From contig JABBOT010000014.1 of assembly GCA_016165875.1 (NCBI GenBank), forward strand, positions 1,490,341-1,554,340: DNA of 64,000 nucleotides, given 5' to 3'. Position numbers and translations under genes: made by a program. This DNA comes from Acanthopleura granulata. Taxonomy: Eukaryota; Mollusca; Polyplacophora; Chitonida; Chitonidae. The notes beneath the pieces are model-generated. The model made no database searches, had not been told where the DNA came from, and saw nothing but the letters and a program-made list of their open reading frames with translations. Positions within the stretch are counted from its first letter, which is position 1; each line of letters begins with the position of its first letter. This document shows positions 23,558 to 36,500 of the stretch, one piece after another.

Positions 23558-24997
23558 TTAAGTGGCATTTAGAAGTTGGGATGGAAGTACACTGGAACAT
23601 GTCTTTCTTATGGATATACAACTTCTTGGTTTATTATCACGACGTTTCGATGTAGATACTAACATCGTTATCAAGTGTTCTAGCAGGCGTACGATGCTTC
23701 CTGGGGATAGCGGGGTGACGGGTGGGTTGTCTGTTATTTTTTGTCTGATCAGATCGAGAGCTAGGTTAGTGGGGACATTAGTGAAAAGGTCGACAACATC
23801 ATAGCTCACGAGTTGGCATGGTTCTTTTATCTGTCTGATTTTGTTGCAAAATTCTGCCGAGTGGTTTATAAAGGAGTTAGCTGCTTTGGACCATGGTGCT
23901 AGGATTTTGGTAAGGAACTGGGCAGTGTTGTAAAAGACTGTTCCTCTTGAGCATATCAGGAGTCGGGCTTTTACTGGGTCCTTGTGAATCTTGATGGTTG
24001 CGCGGGCATATGGTGGTCGTGGGTGCTGTACAATTAACTTTCTTTGGGTTTCATGGGTGATTTCTCCATTAGTTTTGAGTTGGTTAAGGAATGATCTGTG
24101 CTGGCGGTCGTATTTGTTGGTGGGGTCGGTTTTTAAGGTTCGGTACGTGGATTCGTCTCCCAGTAGGTTGTCGACCAGTGTGTTGAAGGCCGATTTGTCA
24201 AGTATAGCAGTGGCTTTCCCCTTATCCGCTGGTGCTATGACTATGGATTTGTCTTCTTTCAGTTCTGTTATTGCTTTCCTCTCTTCTTTGGTTAGGTTGT
24301 TGTGTTGTGGTTGGGCTTTGTCCAGAAGGGTTGCTATCTGATGCCTCAGGTAGTCAATGTGGCCCCCGGGAGCTAATTGCTGTAGACCATCTTCAATGTT
24401 AATGATGAAGTCATCCTTAGGTATGGTATTGGTCGTGGGGATAAAGTTGAGTCCTTTGGACAGTAAGTTCAGTTGGTGGGGGTTGAGTGGTTTACTGCTT
24501 AAGTTGACAACAGTTTTAGAAATGAATTCTCTTCTGTTTACCTCTAACTGGTTTTGGCTGGCTGGGTTTGCTGTGCTTCGTGTGAGGTTGTTGAACTTTT
24601 GCTGTTGTTTGGACTTGATTTGCAGGTTGAGAGTGTTGTTAGATTTGGTCTGTACTTGGCGTAGTTGGGTGTACACATCTGGCTGTAGAGTGGATTGTAG
24701 TTTCTCCTGTTGTTTTGCTATCTCCCCAGTGGAGTGGGCTTTCGTTTTCCTGTGGTGGCGGATACGTTCTTTGACTAAGAGTGTGCTTGCCTGTTGGAGG
24801 ATTCTGTGTGCTGCTTGTGAGTTGATAGGGGATCTCAGTCTTAGGCCTTTGGGTATAACACTGTGGTCTCTACATTTCATCAGAAAGGTCAGGTGGTTAG
24901 AGGATTTTAGGTATTTCTTCTCTAACTTGTTCAGGCGGTTGATGTCTTGGACTGCCGCATCTCCATATTGATGGCGTATAACTTGTTTAAGTGGCAT
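23558..24997 (-). CDS. Penelope-like reverse transcriptase, C-terminally truncated
   Basis: The 479-codon frame has the N-terminal region typical of the family (KSSNHLTFLMKCRD near residue 35, then LSSKPLNPHQLNLLSKGLNF near 165-190). Reverse transcriptase motifs follow: ADKGKATAILDKS, PYARATIKIHKD, and motif A as LVSYDVVDLFTNVP near residue 400. The frame then ends in unrelated residues in the pseudo-LTR. The YxDD catalytic box, thumb and GIY-YIG endonuclease expected downstream are absent, so it cannot be autonomous. The start lies within the pseudo-LTR. No host role is implied. Confidence 0.85.
   Translation of the reverse strand: MPLKQVIRHQYGDAAVQDINRLNKLEKKYLKSSNHLTFLMKCRDHSVIPKGLRLRSPINSQAAHRILQQASTLLVKERIRHHRKTKAHSTGEIAKQQEKLQSTLQPDVYTQLRQVQTKSNNTLNLQIKSKQQQKFNNLTRSTANPASQNQLEVNRREFISKTVVNLSSKPLNPHQLNLLSKGLNFIPTTNTIPKDDFIINIEDGLQQLAPGGHIDYLRHQIATLLDKAQPQHNNLTKEERKAITELKEDKSIVIAPADKGKATAILDKSAFNTLVDNLLGDESTYRTLKTDPTNKYDRQHRSFLNQLKTNGEITHETQRKLIVQHPRPPYARATIKIHKDPVKARLLICSRGTVFYNTAQFLTKILAPWSKAANSFINHSAEFCNKIRQIKEPCQLVSYDVVDLFTNVPTNLALDLIRQKITDNPPVTPLSPGSIVRLLEHLITMLVSTSKRRDNKPRSCISIRKTCSSVLPSQLLNAT
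23637..23678 (-). ncRNA. Degenerate hammerhead-ribozyme-like motif in the pseudo-LTR
   Basis: Read on the minus strand, cttgataac is followed by gatgt, a loop, acatc and then gaaacgtc. This matches the order of the hammerhead core (CUGANGA, stem II, GAAA) known from Penelope pseudo-LTRs. C3 appears as U and G8 as A, so it is probably inactive. A second copy is at about 25066-25105 (minus) and a partial one at about 25113-25150 (plus). Confidence 0.35.
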
Positions 24998-25906
24998 TTA
25001 GAAGTTGGGATGGAAGTACACTGGAACATGTCTTTCTTATGGATATACAACTTCTTGGTTTATTATCACGACGTTTCGATGTAGATACTAACATCGTTAT
25101 CACTTGACGTTTCGATAACGATGTTAGTATCTACATCGAAACGTCGTGATAATAAACCAAGAAGTTGTATATCCATAAGAAAGACATGTTCCAGTATATT
25201 TAGTGTTATTCAGCCTATACCCGGGCGGCTCAAAATATCCATTCCTACATAGAGATGACTGGTTTTCAAATGAAATGTCTGCTGTGAAATTTCTGCCGTG
25301 AATAAAAAGAAGGCTGGATGTTTTGTCTGTAATCAGACATAGGGTGATACATTAGATAAACACATGAATAACTAAATAGATAAATAGACAGATAAATGAA
25401 TAAATAATGCTAAAGGATGTTATTTCTTCAGGGATAGAGAATCTGTAAAATTGCTCTTATACATGTATGCAGCGAACACTTCCAGCCAACACTTCTGCAG
25501 ACCCTTTAACAAGGATTTGTTTGTACCCATGCGTGTTGAGAAGTGATTAGATTCTGGTCCTGAACTTAGCGGTGACATGGACAAATGATACATACCTGTG
25601 TTATATATGTACCTCGACATTCCTGTTGTTGTTAGGCTGGGATAGACTGGTTCAACACGCCTCAGGACATTTGTGTGCTGTTTGGGACTTGACAAAGTGT
25701 ATTAAGTGCGACACACTCTGTAAGCTAATTGCAATTTGTTCTAGGTGTATAAAGTCTTATTTTTGTTTTCGCAAATTTTGTAAAAGATTATCAAGCTTTG
25801 AGTCTTTATGCACTGGTCGCTCTAGGCCGATGTACACTGCGTGATTTTCTTCAATCGATTCTAGTCTAACTAGAACAGGCCAAGCGTCAAATACCTTTTA
25901 TCTTCG

Positions 25907-26041
25907 AAGATAACGGTGTACAGTCCAGCTTACATGATAGCTATATGACGTCCATCGGACACGATAGCTATTTAAAGTCCATCTCACAGGACAGCGATGC
26001 CAAGTCTACCTAGCATGATGACAGTGTGAGGCCTACCTTAA
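25907..26041. repeat. 27-nt tandem repeat, five copies (unit 2)
   Basis: It corresponds to the last five of nine copies in unit 1. The first four copies and the sequence before them are missing, with the junction at ttcgaagataacgg. Confidence 0.8.
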
Positions 26042-26753
26042 GCACGGGATAAAGATTTGAACCCACCTTTCACAATACCACATGAAGTCCGACTTAAAGG
26101 ATGCAATACAGTATAGCATCAACAGTATATTATACTGCTATCCATTAACGCAGTATACGTGATCACACGTGAGTCTAGGTTAAGGGCAAATCTACATGCT
26201 CGGGTGTCCACCTCATACGATGGGGATGTGAAGTCTACCTGAGGCGAGAGCGATAGAGTAAATATCAGAAACCGATGTGTACGGTTTTACATCAATGTAG
26301 CATACCTGTGAGTCTAAGTGCCATTCTACATGCGCGGGTGTGTCCCACTGTAGATTTATTTTGATGTCATATCACGCTTTGCATCAAATGAAAATCCGAA
26401 ATCAGAAAGAAAAAACTCATGCAATTGCAGATGGATACGTGCACACAGTCACGATGAGGACAGACGCGTTTGTATTGCACAGACACAGACAATAGACAAG
26501 TAGTCCACTGTATGACACGGAGAAACTCAACATAAATCTAACCTGTCAGACCACTTTGTATTTACTTTTTTTCCCGTTCCTTCAATTAGTGTTTTGCGTG
26601 ATTTCCAACAGAATTTCGCCTTTTCGACATCGTATAGATTTTTCATTGGAGAAGAGCATACTTGGCGGCTGTGCCAAACCCCCTGTTAGAAACCTTTATA
26701 AGCGATATGACTTATACATTTATCTGTGCTTGAATTTGTCTTTTTTCTCAAGT

Positions 26754-26990
26754 ATTTATTTATTTATTTGATTGGTGTTTTATCCTGTACACCGTAGATT
26801 TCACTTACACTATGGTAACCAGCATTTTAGTGGGAGGAAACCGGACCGAATCTACGGCCATCCGCAGGTAGCTGGTGGACCTTCTCAGCTGCGACTGGAG
26901 CTGAAGCCAGCTTGAACTGGGCTTGGACTCACAGCGATCGCATTGGTCACAGGCACCTGGATCATTTACACTGCACCAAAGCGCTATCTC
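26754..26990 (-). mobile_element. SINE family 1, reverse orientation (unit 2)
   Basis: Orthologous to the insertion at 9267-9500, with the head slightly better kept (ctcacagcgatcgcattgg). Confidence 0.75.
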
Positions 26991-27542
26991 CCTCACCCTG
27001 TTTTTCGTATGGGAAATGTCTTCAACCGAATTTTTCAACATTTATCTTTCTAATAATATATTTCAGGAATTTAGCGCAAATATACATATAAATGTTTCGA
27101 ACTTCCATTATATCAACAGGACATCCCAAACACCTGCTATACTTAAAATGCTCTAAAATGTCAGTATTTACAAATTTGTGTCTTCCTCTCAATTCACCGC
27201 TTTTCAGACAAATCAGTAGCAGGTCTACATGTATATATGCAACAATCTCGATCATTGATTGATTGTATGAGTGATCGGTTAATTGACTTTTGGTGTTAAT
27301 CAAAAAGTGACATAATACAGAAACAGCCGACCTTAATAAAGATCTGGTGAGAGTAGAGCTATCCACAGGTTGCTTGATCCAAAAACAGACCAATTGTTGA
27401 GTTAAAACGATTCAGACAGGGTAATCAGATTATCTCATAGAGTGACAAATTGACACTATTAACCTAAAATAGCTTGTTTCTAACTTAGTCATTTTCTCGC
27501 TCTTTCAGATTGATAAATACCAGCCAGTGGTGCTCCTAAACA

Positions 27543-30500
27543 ATGAGTCCAATCGCTGTGACCTTTTTCGTGCTTTTCGGAGGTAAGTTGGTTTTAGGGC
27601 AATAACTAACTCTTCTTTGACTGGGTGTAGCCTGTGATGTCAGACGTCGTAATACAAGATTTTTTCTTTATTTGTAACCTGTTGTCCATAAGCTATTGCC
27701 TTCTGTGGCTTCAACATGCAATGTGTATAATATTCAATTTTCTTATCAATATCAATAAATATAGACTGTTAAATCAACATGTACACATCACATATAACAG
27801 ACTACTGCATGGTTTCGTGTAGTTATTAAGCTATCGGTGACTCTTGACTGCCTGTATTGCTAAACAAATAATAAAAACGAACGATGACGCGTGTTTTTTT
27901 ATTTTTCAGGTGTTTTGGCACAAGGTAAGCTATATGTAAACTGTAATTTTTGTTACGTCACTAAGCGTATTCCTATGTTTCTTCTTTAATATATCCGTAT
28001 ATTGACATATATCTCACTTGACAACGTATAGCAAGGGAGGCAACTTCCTCATGGCTTAATAGTGCGCAAGGTGAAAAGGTCTGCCAGCAAAAGAGACTAA
28101 TCATGGCCTTGAATACATGGCTGAAAATGATAGAGGAAACACAACATGATCCCAGTGATTCTAACGACCAATCGATTCATCCAGATTGTGGACAGCCTAT
28201 CACAGATAACGGCACTAAGACAGATTTATATTTATAAAATTTGGACCATGCGGTTGTGCCTTTATTTCTGGTTATGCTCCTCTACTTCATATGAAGTTTT
28301 ACACATTTTGCGCTAAAGAAGAACAGACCAAGAGCCTGATATTATTAAAGTTTAGAGACATTAATATGGCCTTGGGATCTGGCCTTGACGAACAGGTTAA
28401 GACACTTGTGCAGTGCCTATTTTGGCGGACGTAGGAAATCGGAGGCACAAAACACACCCATTGAGACTGTGATTCGCTTAAGTCTTGAGCTGAGGTGGAT
28501 CACAAAGATATCTGGGAAGCCAAAAACTGTTCATATATAAGCTTGTAATACAACATTATGTACACGGGTGCATAACCTTTTGCTAGGAAACAACACTAGA
28601 ACAGCGTTTAAAGACCACACAAAAATAAAGTTATGGCGAGTGAAAAAAACACGAAAAATTGTACCTGAAAACCCAACTCACCCAATTTTTCATTTTTTTC
28701 CCCAATCGACTTAAACGCAGTCAGATATTTTGGTTGTATGGTGAGTTTTATGGACCATATTGATAATGGTCATCGGTGAACCACATCATCAATATGGTCC
28801 AAGAAATCCCCCATACAATGAAAATATTTGACTTCATTTGACGTAGTGAAAACAAATCTAAAAAATTCAGTGAAGGTATCATTAAATGCAGTTTTTAAAG
28901 CTCTTTTCACTTGTGTGCATGGCCCTCCCCTTTAAACATATCACATTCATATATATCTATATGTATGTGTGAGTGTGTGTGTGATATGTTTTACAGTGTA
29001 GAAACACGCTGCACACACCATAATGTTTCAAAATAAGTTGATAAGTTGTCCCGGCCTTGGACAAGGACCGTGTGCAGGGCTCTCATTGTTTGTGCATGGG
29101 ACGCTGAAGTCAGTAGACCGCCGGTCTTACCTTCGTTAAGATTATATGCCGGTCTACCAGCAATATGTAGTCTACATTATATACTTGGAAAAGTTTGTCA
29201 GTAACTTGCCAAAGTTTGGTGATTTACGCATCCGGTGTATTCAAGCAATAAAACTAACTGCGGTCGAAGATGTGAAAAATTTTGGAATATAGTGGAGGAA
29301 CTCGATGTTTCCTAATTACACTGTACAAGGTAATTAGCAGTCAGCTAGGTCATTACGCTCCTCTGAAGAGTGTGGTAAAGGTGAACGGCCCGGGTTGATA
29401 CACTTTTCATGCAAATTTGACAAAGTGTAACCTACAGGTATCTGAAATAGGAAGTGATTTTTTCCCAAAACTAATAAACTGAGTTTCCTGAAACTTGGTA
29501 TTCTCAGCACCCTTACCTGGATTTGGTGTGCCTCTAGTGTATGACGTCACAGTTGCGATATGCCATTTTATGCAGCAATCACCTGTGCCAATCACACACC
29601 GAATTACGATGGTATTAGTGTTCAAGCCTTCCCATTCGACCTCTCTATGTGACGATGTTGGACAATTGCCATGCGACGTGACCATTTCGAACCGAATAAG
29701 CACTCAAAATCATGCTCTAGCCATTTTGCGGAGACCCGTTTAGGCCAGGCTTACAGATTAGTAAACAATACGCCTAAAATCCGGAAATGCATATTTTACA
29801 CACTTGTGCCATTTATGGGCTGACAAGCAATTTGCGATTTTCTTCTCGGAAGTTTTGTTATTAAGTACATTTTTATTTATATTTAAGTTAACAATGTTAC
29901 TCACATGCTTTTATTTAGCTTGCATCCTTTGTAGTATATCACAGGTATATCATCCAGTTAATTAAAGTGAAAAGGAGAATCTAAACAGTTCACCTTTATA
30001 TTATCTGTGCCCCGGGTGCAGGGGATGTAGTCAGAGAAAAAATCATATAACCCACAAGGAATCACCCCACCTCTTCGGGTGAAAACGGATTCTCCTGACG
30101 TAGAGTTGCAATGTACTGAACTAAAGCTTACTGCTATAACTGTTTTATACCTTCTTAATTATTGCTGTCCATTTCAGCATGCCCGCCTGAGAAGCCTTTT
30201 ACGGAGTGTGCTTATCACCCATGTATAGCCAAAGCATGTGTCACAGGAACGCGATGTGTGTAAGTATGCGTATCAGTTTGGTTTATCAGTGTTATATCTG
30301 ATTTCTGATTATATCTGATCTGTCGCCCCCTAGCGGGTTGGTATGCACTATTTCATTTCAGATCTGTTGCAATCTGCGGATGGTCGTGGGTTTGCCCCGA
30401 GCTCGGCCCGGATTCCTCCCACTATAATGTTGACCACCGTCGTATAAGTGACATATTCTTGAGTACGGCGTTGAACACCAATCAAATAAATAAATAAAGT

Positions 30501-33500
30501 TCTGACCTGTTTTCTTGAAAACGTGAGGTCATTGGTTCGAATCCCTCTCTGGCTGGAGGCACGGTTTTAGGTGACAAAACGTGTGAGATACCGGCCAGGT
30601 GTTTAAACTAACCTCTGTTGCTTACATGAATTATTATCATCTGGCCAAGGGAAGAAGAAAAGAAAAGAGAAACTTACACTTCTCGTAATTAGATGTGATT
30701 TATGGAGAAGATATTCTCCGAGTACATTTCTCTCATGAAATGTCGCTCCACGATATGGCTGTAAAACTGCCGATGTGGCGTATAAGCCTTAATCATCTTT
30801 CATTCAGTCACTACACAAAGTTACAGGCTACAAAGGAGCTGATGTTAACGTCAATGGATAATCTCTTTCCCACAAAAAAAGAACAAATATAAAATAACTT
30901 TTCCCTGTAGTGCAGTGTAACTGATCATTTACAACTTCCAAAGCTGACAAGGTATTGTTTCGTTACAGCGCGGATCAATGTGGCGGGTGCTTTGCCAAAT
31001 GTGTACCTCTGCAGGGTAAGTATAAAACACGGACCTGACAACTTTGTGAAAGGTACACTGGCCTATTTTGGGGTTAATTATGTACTAAGGTGCTTCTTTC
31101 TCATTTTAGATGTACAGTGATGTATTTGAACTGAAAGGGAATTAAAGAACAGAATGCTATTGGCCTATTCTACGCCTCAAAAACTAGAATATATTTCCGC
31201 ATATTTCCTGGCATCAGTGGGCTTTTTAGCCGTGTTATATATACCTTCAGTTGGTCTCTATCCCAGCTTCCTATAATCAATAACCTTTCCATAGGTCTCT
31301 GTGGGCTATGGCGCATCCCTCTTTGGTACCCATTCCAGTTTAATCAAATTATCACAACCATAACTTTATTGTACTTCATCCATGAGTGCGATACCAAGTG
31401 TAATATTTATCACAATTTTCTGTTTGCAAGGAAACCAATGTGTTGAGAAAGGAAAAACCTACAATGCTGGGGACTCATTTACAGCAGCAGACGGCTGCAA
31501 CACATGTAGATGTACCGAAACCGGAGCTGTGGCATGCACAAAAAAGACCTGTGTACCTCCGAAACGGTGTACCGAGAACGGAAAAACCTACAATGCCGGT
31601 GACACATTCCAAGCATCGGACGGCTGCAACACATGTAGATGTACGGAAACCGGAGCTGTGGCCTGCACACTATGGGCCTGTGTACCTCCGAAACAGTGTA
31701 CCGACAACGGAAAAACCTACAATGCTGGGGACTCATTTACAGCATCGGACGGCTGCAACACATGTAGATGTACGGAAACCGGAGCTGTGGCCTGCACACA
31801 AAAGGCCTGTGTACCTCCGAAACAGTGTACACACAACGGACAAACGTACAATGCTGGGGACTCATTTACAGCATCGGACGGCTGCAACACATGTAGATGT
31901 ACGGAAACCGGAGCTGTGGCCTGCACACTGAAGGCCTGTGTACCTCGGAAACATTGTACACACAACGGAAAAACGTACAATGTTGGCGACTCATTTACAG
32001 CATCGGATGGCTGCAACACATGTAGATGTACGGTCCGGAGCTGTGGCCTGAGGCCTGTGTACAGTGTACAACAACGGGAGACTCATTTACAGCATGGCAA
32101 CACATGTAGATGTACGGAAACCGGACTGAAGGCCTGTGTAAACGAAACTCGGTACAATGCTGGGGACTCATTTACAGCATCGGACGGCTGCAACACATGT
32201 AGATGTACGGAAACCGGAGCTGTGGGCACACAAAAGGCCTGTGTACCTCCGAAACAGTGTACAGTTAAAAACGTACAATGCTGGGGACTCATTTACAGCA
32301 TCTGGCTGCAACACATGTAGATGTACGGAATCCGGAGCTGTGGCCTGCACACAAAAGGCCTGTGTACCTCCGAAACAGTGTACACACAACGGACAAACGT
32401 ACAATGCTGGGGACTCATTTACAGCATCAGACGGTTGCAACACATGTAGATGTACGGAAACCGGAGCTGTCGCCTGCACACAAAAGGCCTGTGTAAATCC
32501 GAAACAGTGTACCGAGAACGGAAAAACCTACAATGCTGGGGACTCATTTACAGCATCGGACGGCTGCAACACATGTAGATGTACGGAAACCGGAGCTGTG
32601 GTCTGCACACAAAAGGCCTGTGTACCTCCGAAACAGTGTACAGTCAACTTAAAAACGTACAATGCTGGGGACTCATTTACAGCATCTGACGGCTGCAACA
32701 CATGTAGATGTACGGAAACCGGAGCTGTGGCCTGCACACAGAAGGAGTGTGTACCTCCGAAACAGTGTACACACAACGGACAAACGTATAATGTTGGCGA
32801 CTCATTTACAGCATCGGACGGCTGCGACACATGTAGATGTACGGGAACCGGAGCTGTCGCCTGCACCCTAAAGGCCTGTGTACCTCCGAAACAGTGTACC
32901 GAGAACGGAAAAACGTACAATGCCGGTGACACATTCCAAGCATCGGATGGCTGCAACACATGTAGATGTACGGAAAGCGGAGCTGTGGTGTGCACACAAA
33001 AGGCCTGTGTAAATCCGAAACAGTGTACCGAGAACGGAAAAACGTACAATGCTGGGGACTCATTTACAGCATCGGACGGTTGCAACACATGTAGATGTAC
33101 GGAAACCGGAGCTGTGGTGTGCACACAAAAGGCCTGTGTACCTCCGAAACAGTGTACAGTCAATGGAAAAACGTACAATGCTGGGGACTCATTTACAGCA
33201 TCTGACGGCTGCAACACATGTAGATGTACGGAAACCGGAGCTGTGGCCTGCACACTAAAGGCCTGTGTACCTCAGAAACAGTGTACCGAGAACGGAAAAA
33301 CGTACAATGCTGGGGACTCATTTACAGCATCGGACGGCTGCAACACATGTAGATGTACGGAAACCGGAGCTGTGGCCTGCACACAAAAGGCCTGTGTACC
33401 TCCGAAACAGTGTACACACAACGGAAAAACCTACAATGCTGGGGACTCATTTACAGCATCTGACGGCTGCAACACATGTAGATGTACGGAAACCGGAGCT

Positions 33501-36500
33501 GTGGCCTGCACACAAAAGGCCTGTGTACCTCCAAAACAGTGTATAAACAACGGACAAACGTACAATGCTGGGGACTCATTTACAGCATCGGACGGCTGCA
33601 ACACATGTAGATGTACGGAAACCGGAGCTGTGGTGTGCACACAAAAGGCCTGTGTACCTCCGAAACAGTGTACAGTGAATGGAAAAACGTACAATGCTGG
33701 GGACTCATTTACAGCATCTGACGGCTGCAACACATGTAGATGTACGGAAACCGGAGCTGTGGTGTGCACACAAAAGGCCTGTGTAAATCCGAAACAGTGT
33801 ACCGAGAACGGAAAAACGTACAATGCTGGGGACTCATTTACAGCATCGGACGGTTGCAACACATGTAGATGTACGGAAACCGGAGCTGTGGTGTGCACAC
33901 TAAAAGCCTGTGTACCTCCGAAACAGTGTACCGAGAACGGAAAAACGTACAATGCCGGTGACACATTCCAAGCATCGGATGGCTGCAACACATGTAGATG
34001 TGCGGAAACCGGAGCTGTGGTGTGCACACTAAAGGCCTGTGTAAATCCGAAACAGTGTACCGAGAACGGAAAAACCTACAATGTTGGGGACTCATTTACA
34101 GCATCGGACGGTTGCAACACATGTAGATGTACGGAAAACGGAGCTGTGGTGTGCACACAAAAGGCCTGTGTACCTCCGAAACAGTGTACAGTCAATGGAA
34201 AAACGTACAATGCTGGGGACTCATTTACAGCATCGGACGGCTGCAACACATGTAGATGTACGGAAACCGGAGCTGTGGCCTGCACACAAAAGGCCTGTGT
34301 AAATCAGAAACAGTGTACAGTCAACGGAAAAACGTACAATGCTGGGGACTCATTTACAGCATCGGACGGGTGCAACACATGTAGATGTACGGAAACCGGA
34401 GCTGTGGTGTGCACACAAAAGGCCTGTGTACCTCCAAAACAGTGTACAGTCAACGGAAAAACGTACAATGCTGGGGACTCATTTACAGCATCTGACGGCT
34501 GCAACACATGTAGATGTACGGAAACCGGAGATGTGGCCTGCACACTAAAGGCCTGTGTACCTCCGAAACAGTGTACCGAGAACGGAAAAACGTACAATGC
34601 CGGTGACACATTCCAAGCATCGGATGGCTGCAACACATGTAGATGTACGGAAACCGGAGCTGTGGCCTGCACACAGAAGGAGTGTGTACCTCCGAAACAG
34701 TGTACACACAACGGACAAACGTATAATGTTGGCGACTCATTTACAGCATCTGACGGCTGCAACACATGTAGATGTACGGAAACCGGAGCTGTGGCCTGCA
34801 CACAAAAGGCCTGTGTAAATCCGAAACAGTGTACCGAGAACGGAAAAACGTACAATGCTGGGGACTCATTTACAGCATCGGACGGTTGCAACACATGTAG
34901 ATGTACGGAAACCGGAGCTGTGGTGTGCACACAAAAGGCCTGTGTACCTCCGAAACAGTGTACAGTGAATGGAAAAACGTACAATGCTGGGGACTCATTT
35001 ACAGCATCTGACGGCTGCAACACATGTAGATGTACGGAAACCGGAGCTGTGGTGTGCACACAAAAGGCCTGTGTAAATCCGAAACAGTGTACCGAGAACG
35101 GAAAAACGTACAATGCTGGGGACTCATTTACAGCATCGGACGGGTGCAACACATGTAGATGTACGGAAGCCGGAGCTGTGGTGTGCACACTAAAGGCCTG
35201 TGTACCTCCGAAACAGTGTACCGACAACGGAAAAACGTACAATGCCGGTGACACATTCCAAGCATCGGATGGCTGCAACACATGTAGATGTGCGGAAACC
35301 GGAGCTGTGGTGTGCACACAAAAGGCCTGTGTAAATCCGAAACAGTGTACCGAGAACGGAAAAACCTACAATGTTGGGGACTCATTTACAGCATCGGACG
35401 GTTGCAACACATGTAGATGTACGGAAAACGGAGCTGTGGTGTGCACACAAAAGGCCTGTGTACCTCCGAAACAGTGTACAGTCAATGGAAAAACGTACAA
35501 TGCTGGGGACTCATTTACAGCATCGGACGGTTGCAACACATGTAGATGTACGGAAACCGGAGCTGTGGTCTGCACACAAAAGGCCTGTGTAAATCCGAAA
35601 CAGTGTACCGAGAACAGAAAAACGTACAATGCTGGGGACTCATTTACAGCATCGGACGGGTGCAACACATGTAGATGTACGGAAACCGGAGCTGTGGTGT
35701 GCACACAAAAGGCCTGTGTACCTCCGAAACAGTGTACAGTCAACGGAAAAACGTACAATGCTGGGGACTCATTTACAGCATCGGACGGCTGCAACACATG
35801 TAGATGTACGGAAACCGGAACTGTGGCCTGCACACTAAAGGCCTGTGTACCTCCGAAACAGTGTACCGAGAACGGAAAAACGTACAATGCCGGTGACACA
35901 TTCCAAGCATCGGATGGCTGCAACACATGTAGATGTACGGAAACCGGAGCTGTGGCCTGCACACAGAAGGAGTGTGTACCTCCGAAACAGTGTACACACA
36001 ACGGACAAACGTATAATGTTGGCGACTCATTTACAGCATCTGACGGCTGCAACACATGTAGATGTACGGGAACCGGAGCTGTCGCCTGCACACTAAAGGC
36101 ATGTGTACCTCCGAAACAGTGTACCGAGAACGGAAAAACGTACAATGCCGGTGACACATTCCAAGCATCGGATGGCTGCAACACATGTAGATGTACGGAA
36201 AGCGGAGCTGTGGTGTGCACACAAAAGGCCTGTGTAAATCCGAAACAGTGTACCGAGAACGGAAAAACCTACAATGCTGGGGACTCATTTACAGCATCGG
36301 ACGGTTGCAACACATGTAGATGTACGGAAACCGGAGCTGTGGTGTGCACACAAAAGGCCTGTGTACCTCCGAAACAGTGTACAGTCAATGGAAAAACGTA
36401 CAATGCTGGGGACTCATTTACAGCATCTGACGGCTGCAACACATGTAGATGTACGGAAACCGGAGCTGTGGCCTGCACACTAAAGGCATGTGTACCTCCG

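Larger units (their letters stand above)
23550..25195 (-). mobile_element. Truncated Penelope-like retroelement
   Basis: A 1646-nt insertion on the minus strand between 12-bp target duplications. Direct repeats of 124 nt (23550-23673 and 24979-25102) bound the coding part. Beyond the second copy lies an inverted copy (25114-25193), so 25021-25193 forms a long hairpin with a 12-nt loop. Direct plus inverted terminal copies are typical of Penelope pseudo-LTRs. The element is absent from units 1 and 3, so it arrived after the duplication or was private to this copy. Confidence 0.9.

Noticed and set aside
24357..24971. 204-codon + strand open frame inside the Penelope-like element
   Set aside because: It is the complement of the reverse-transcriptase frame, which has clear family motifs.
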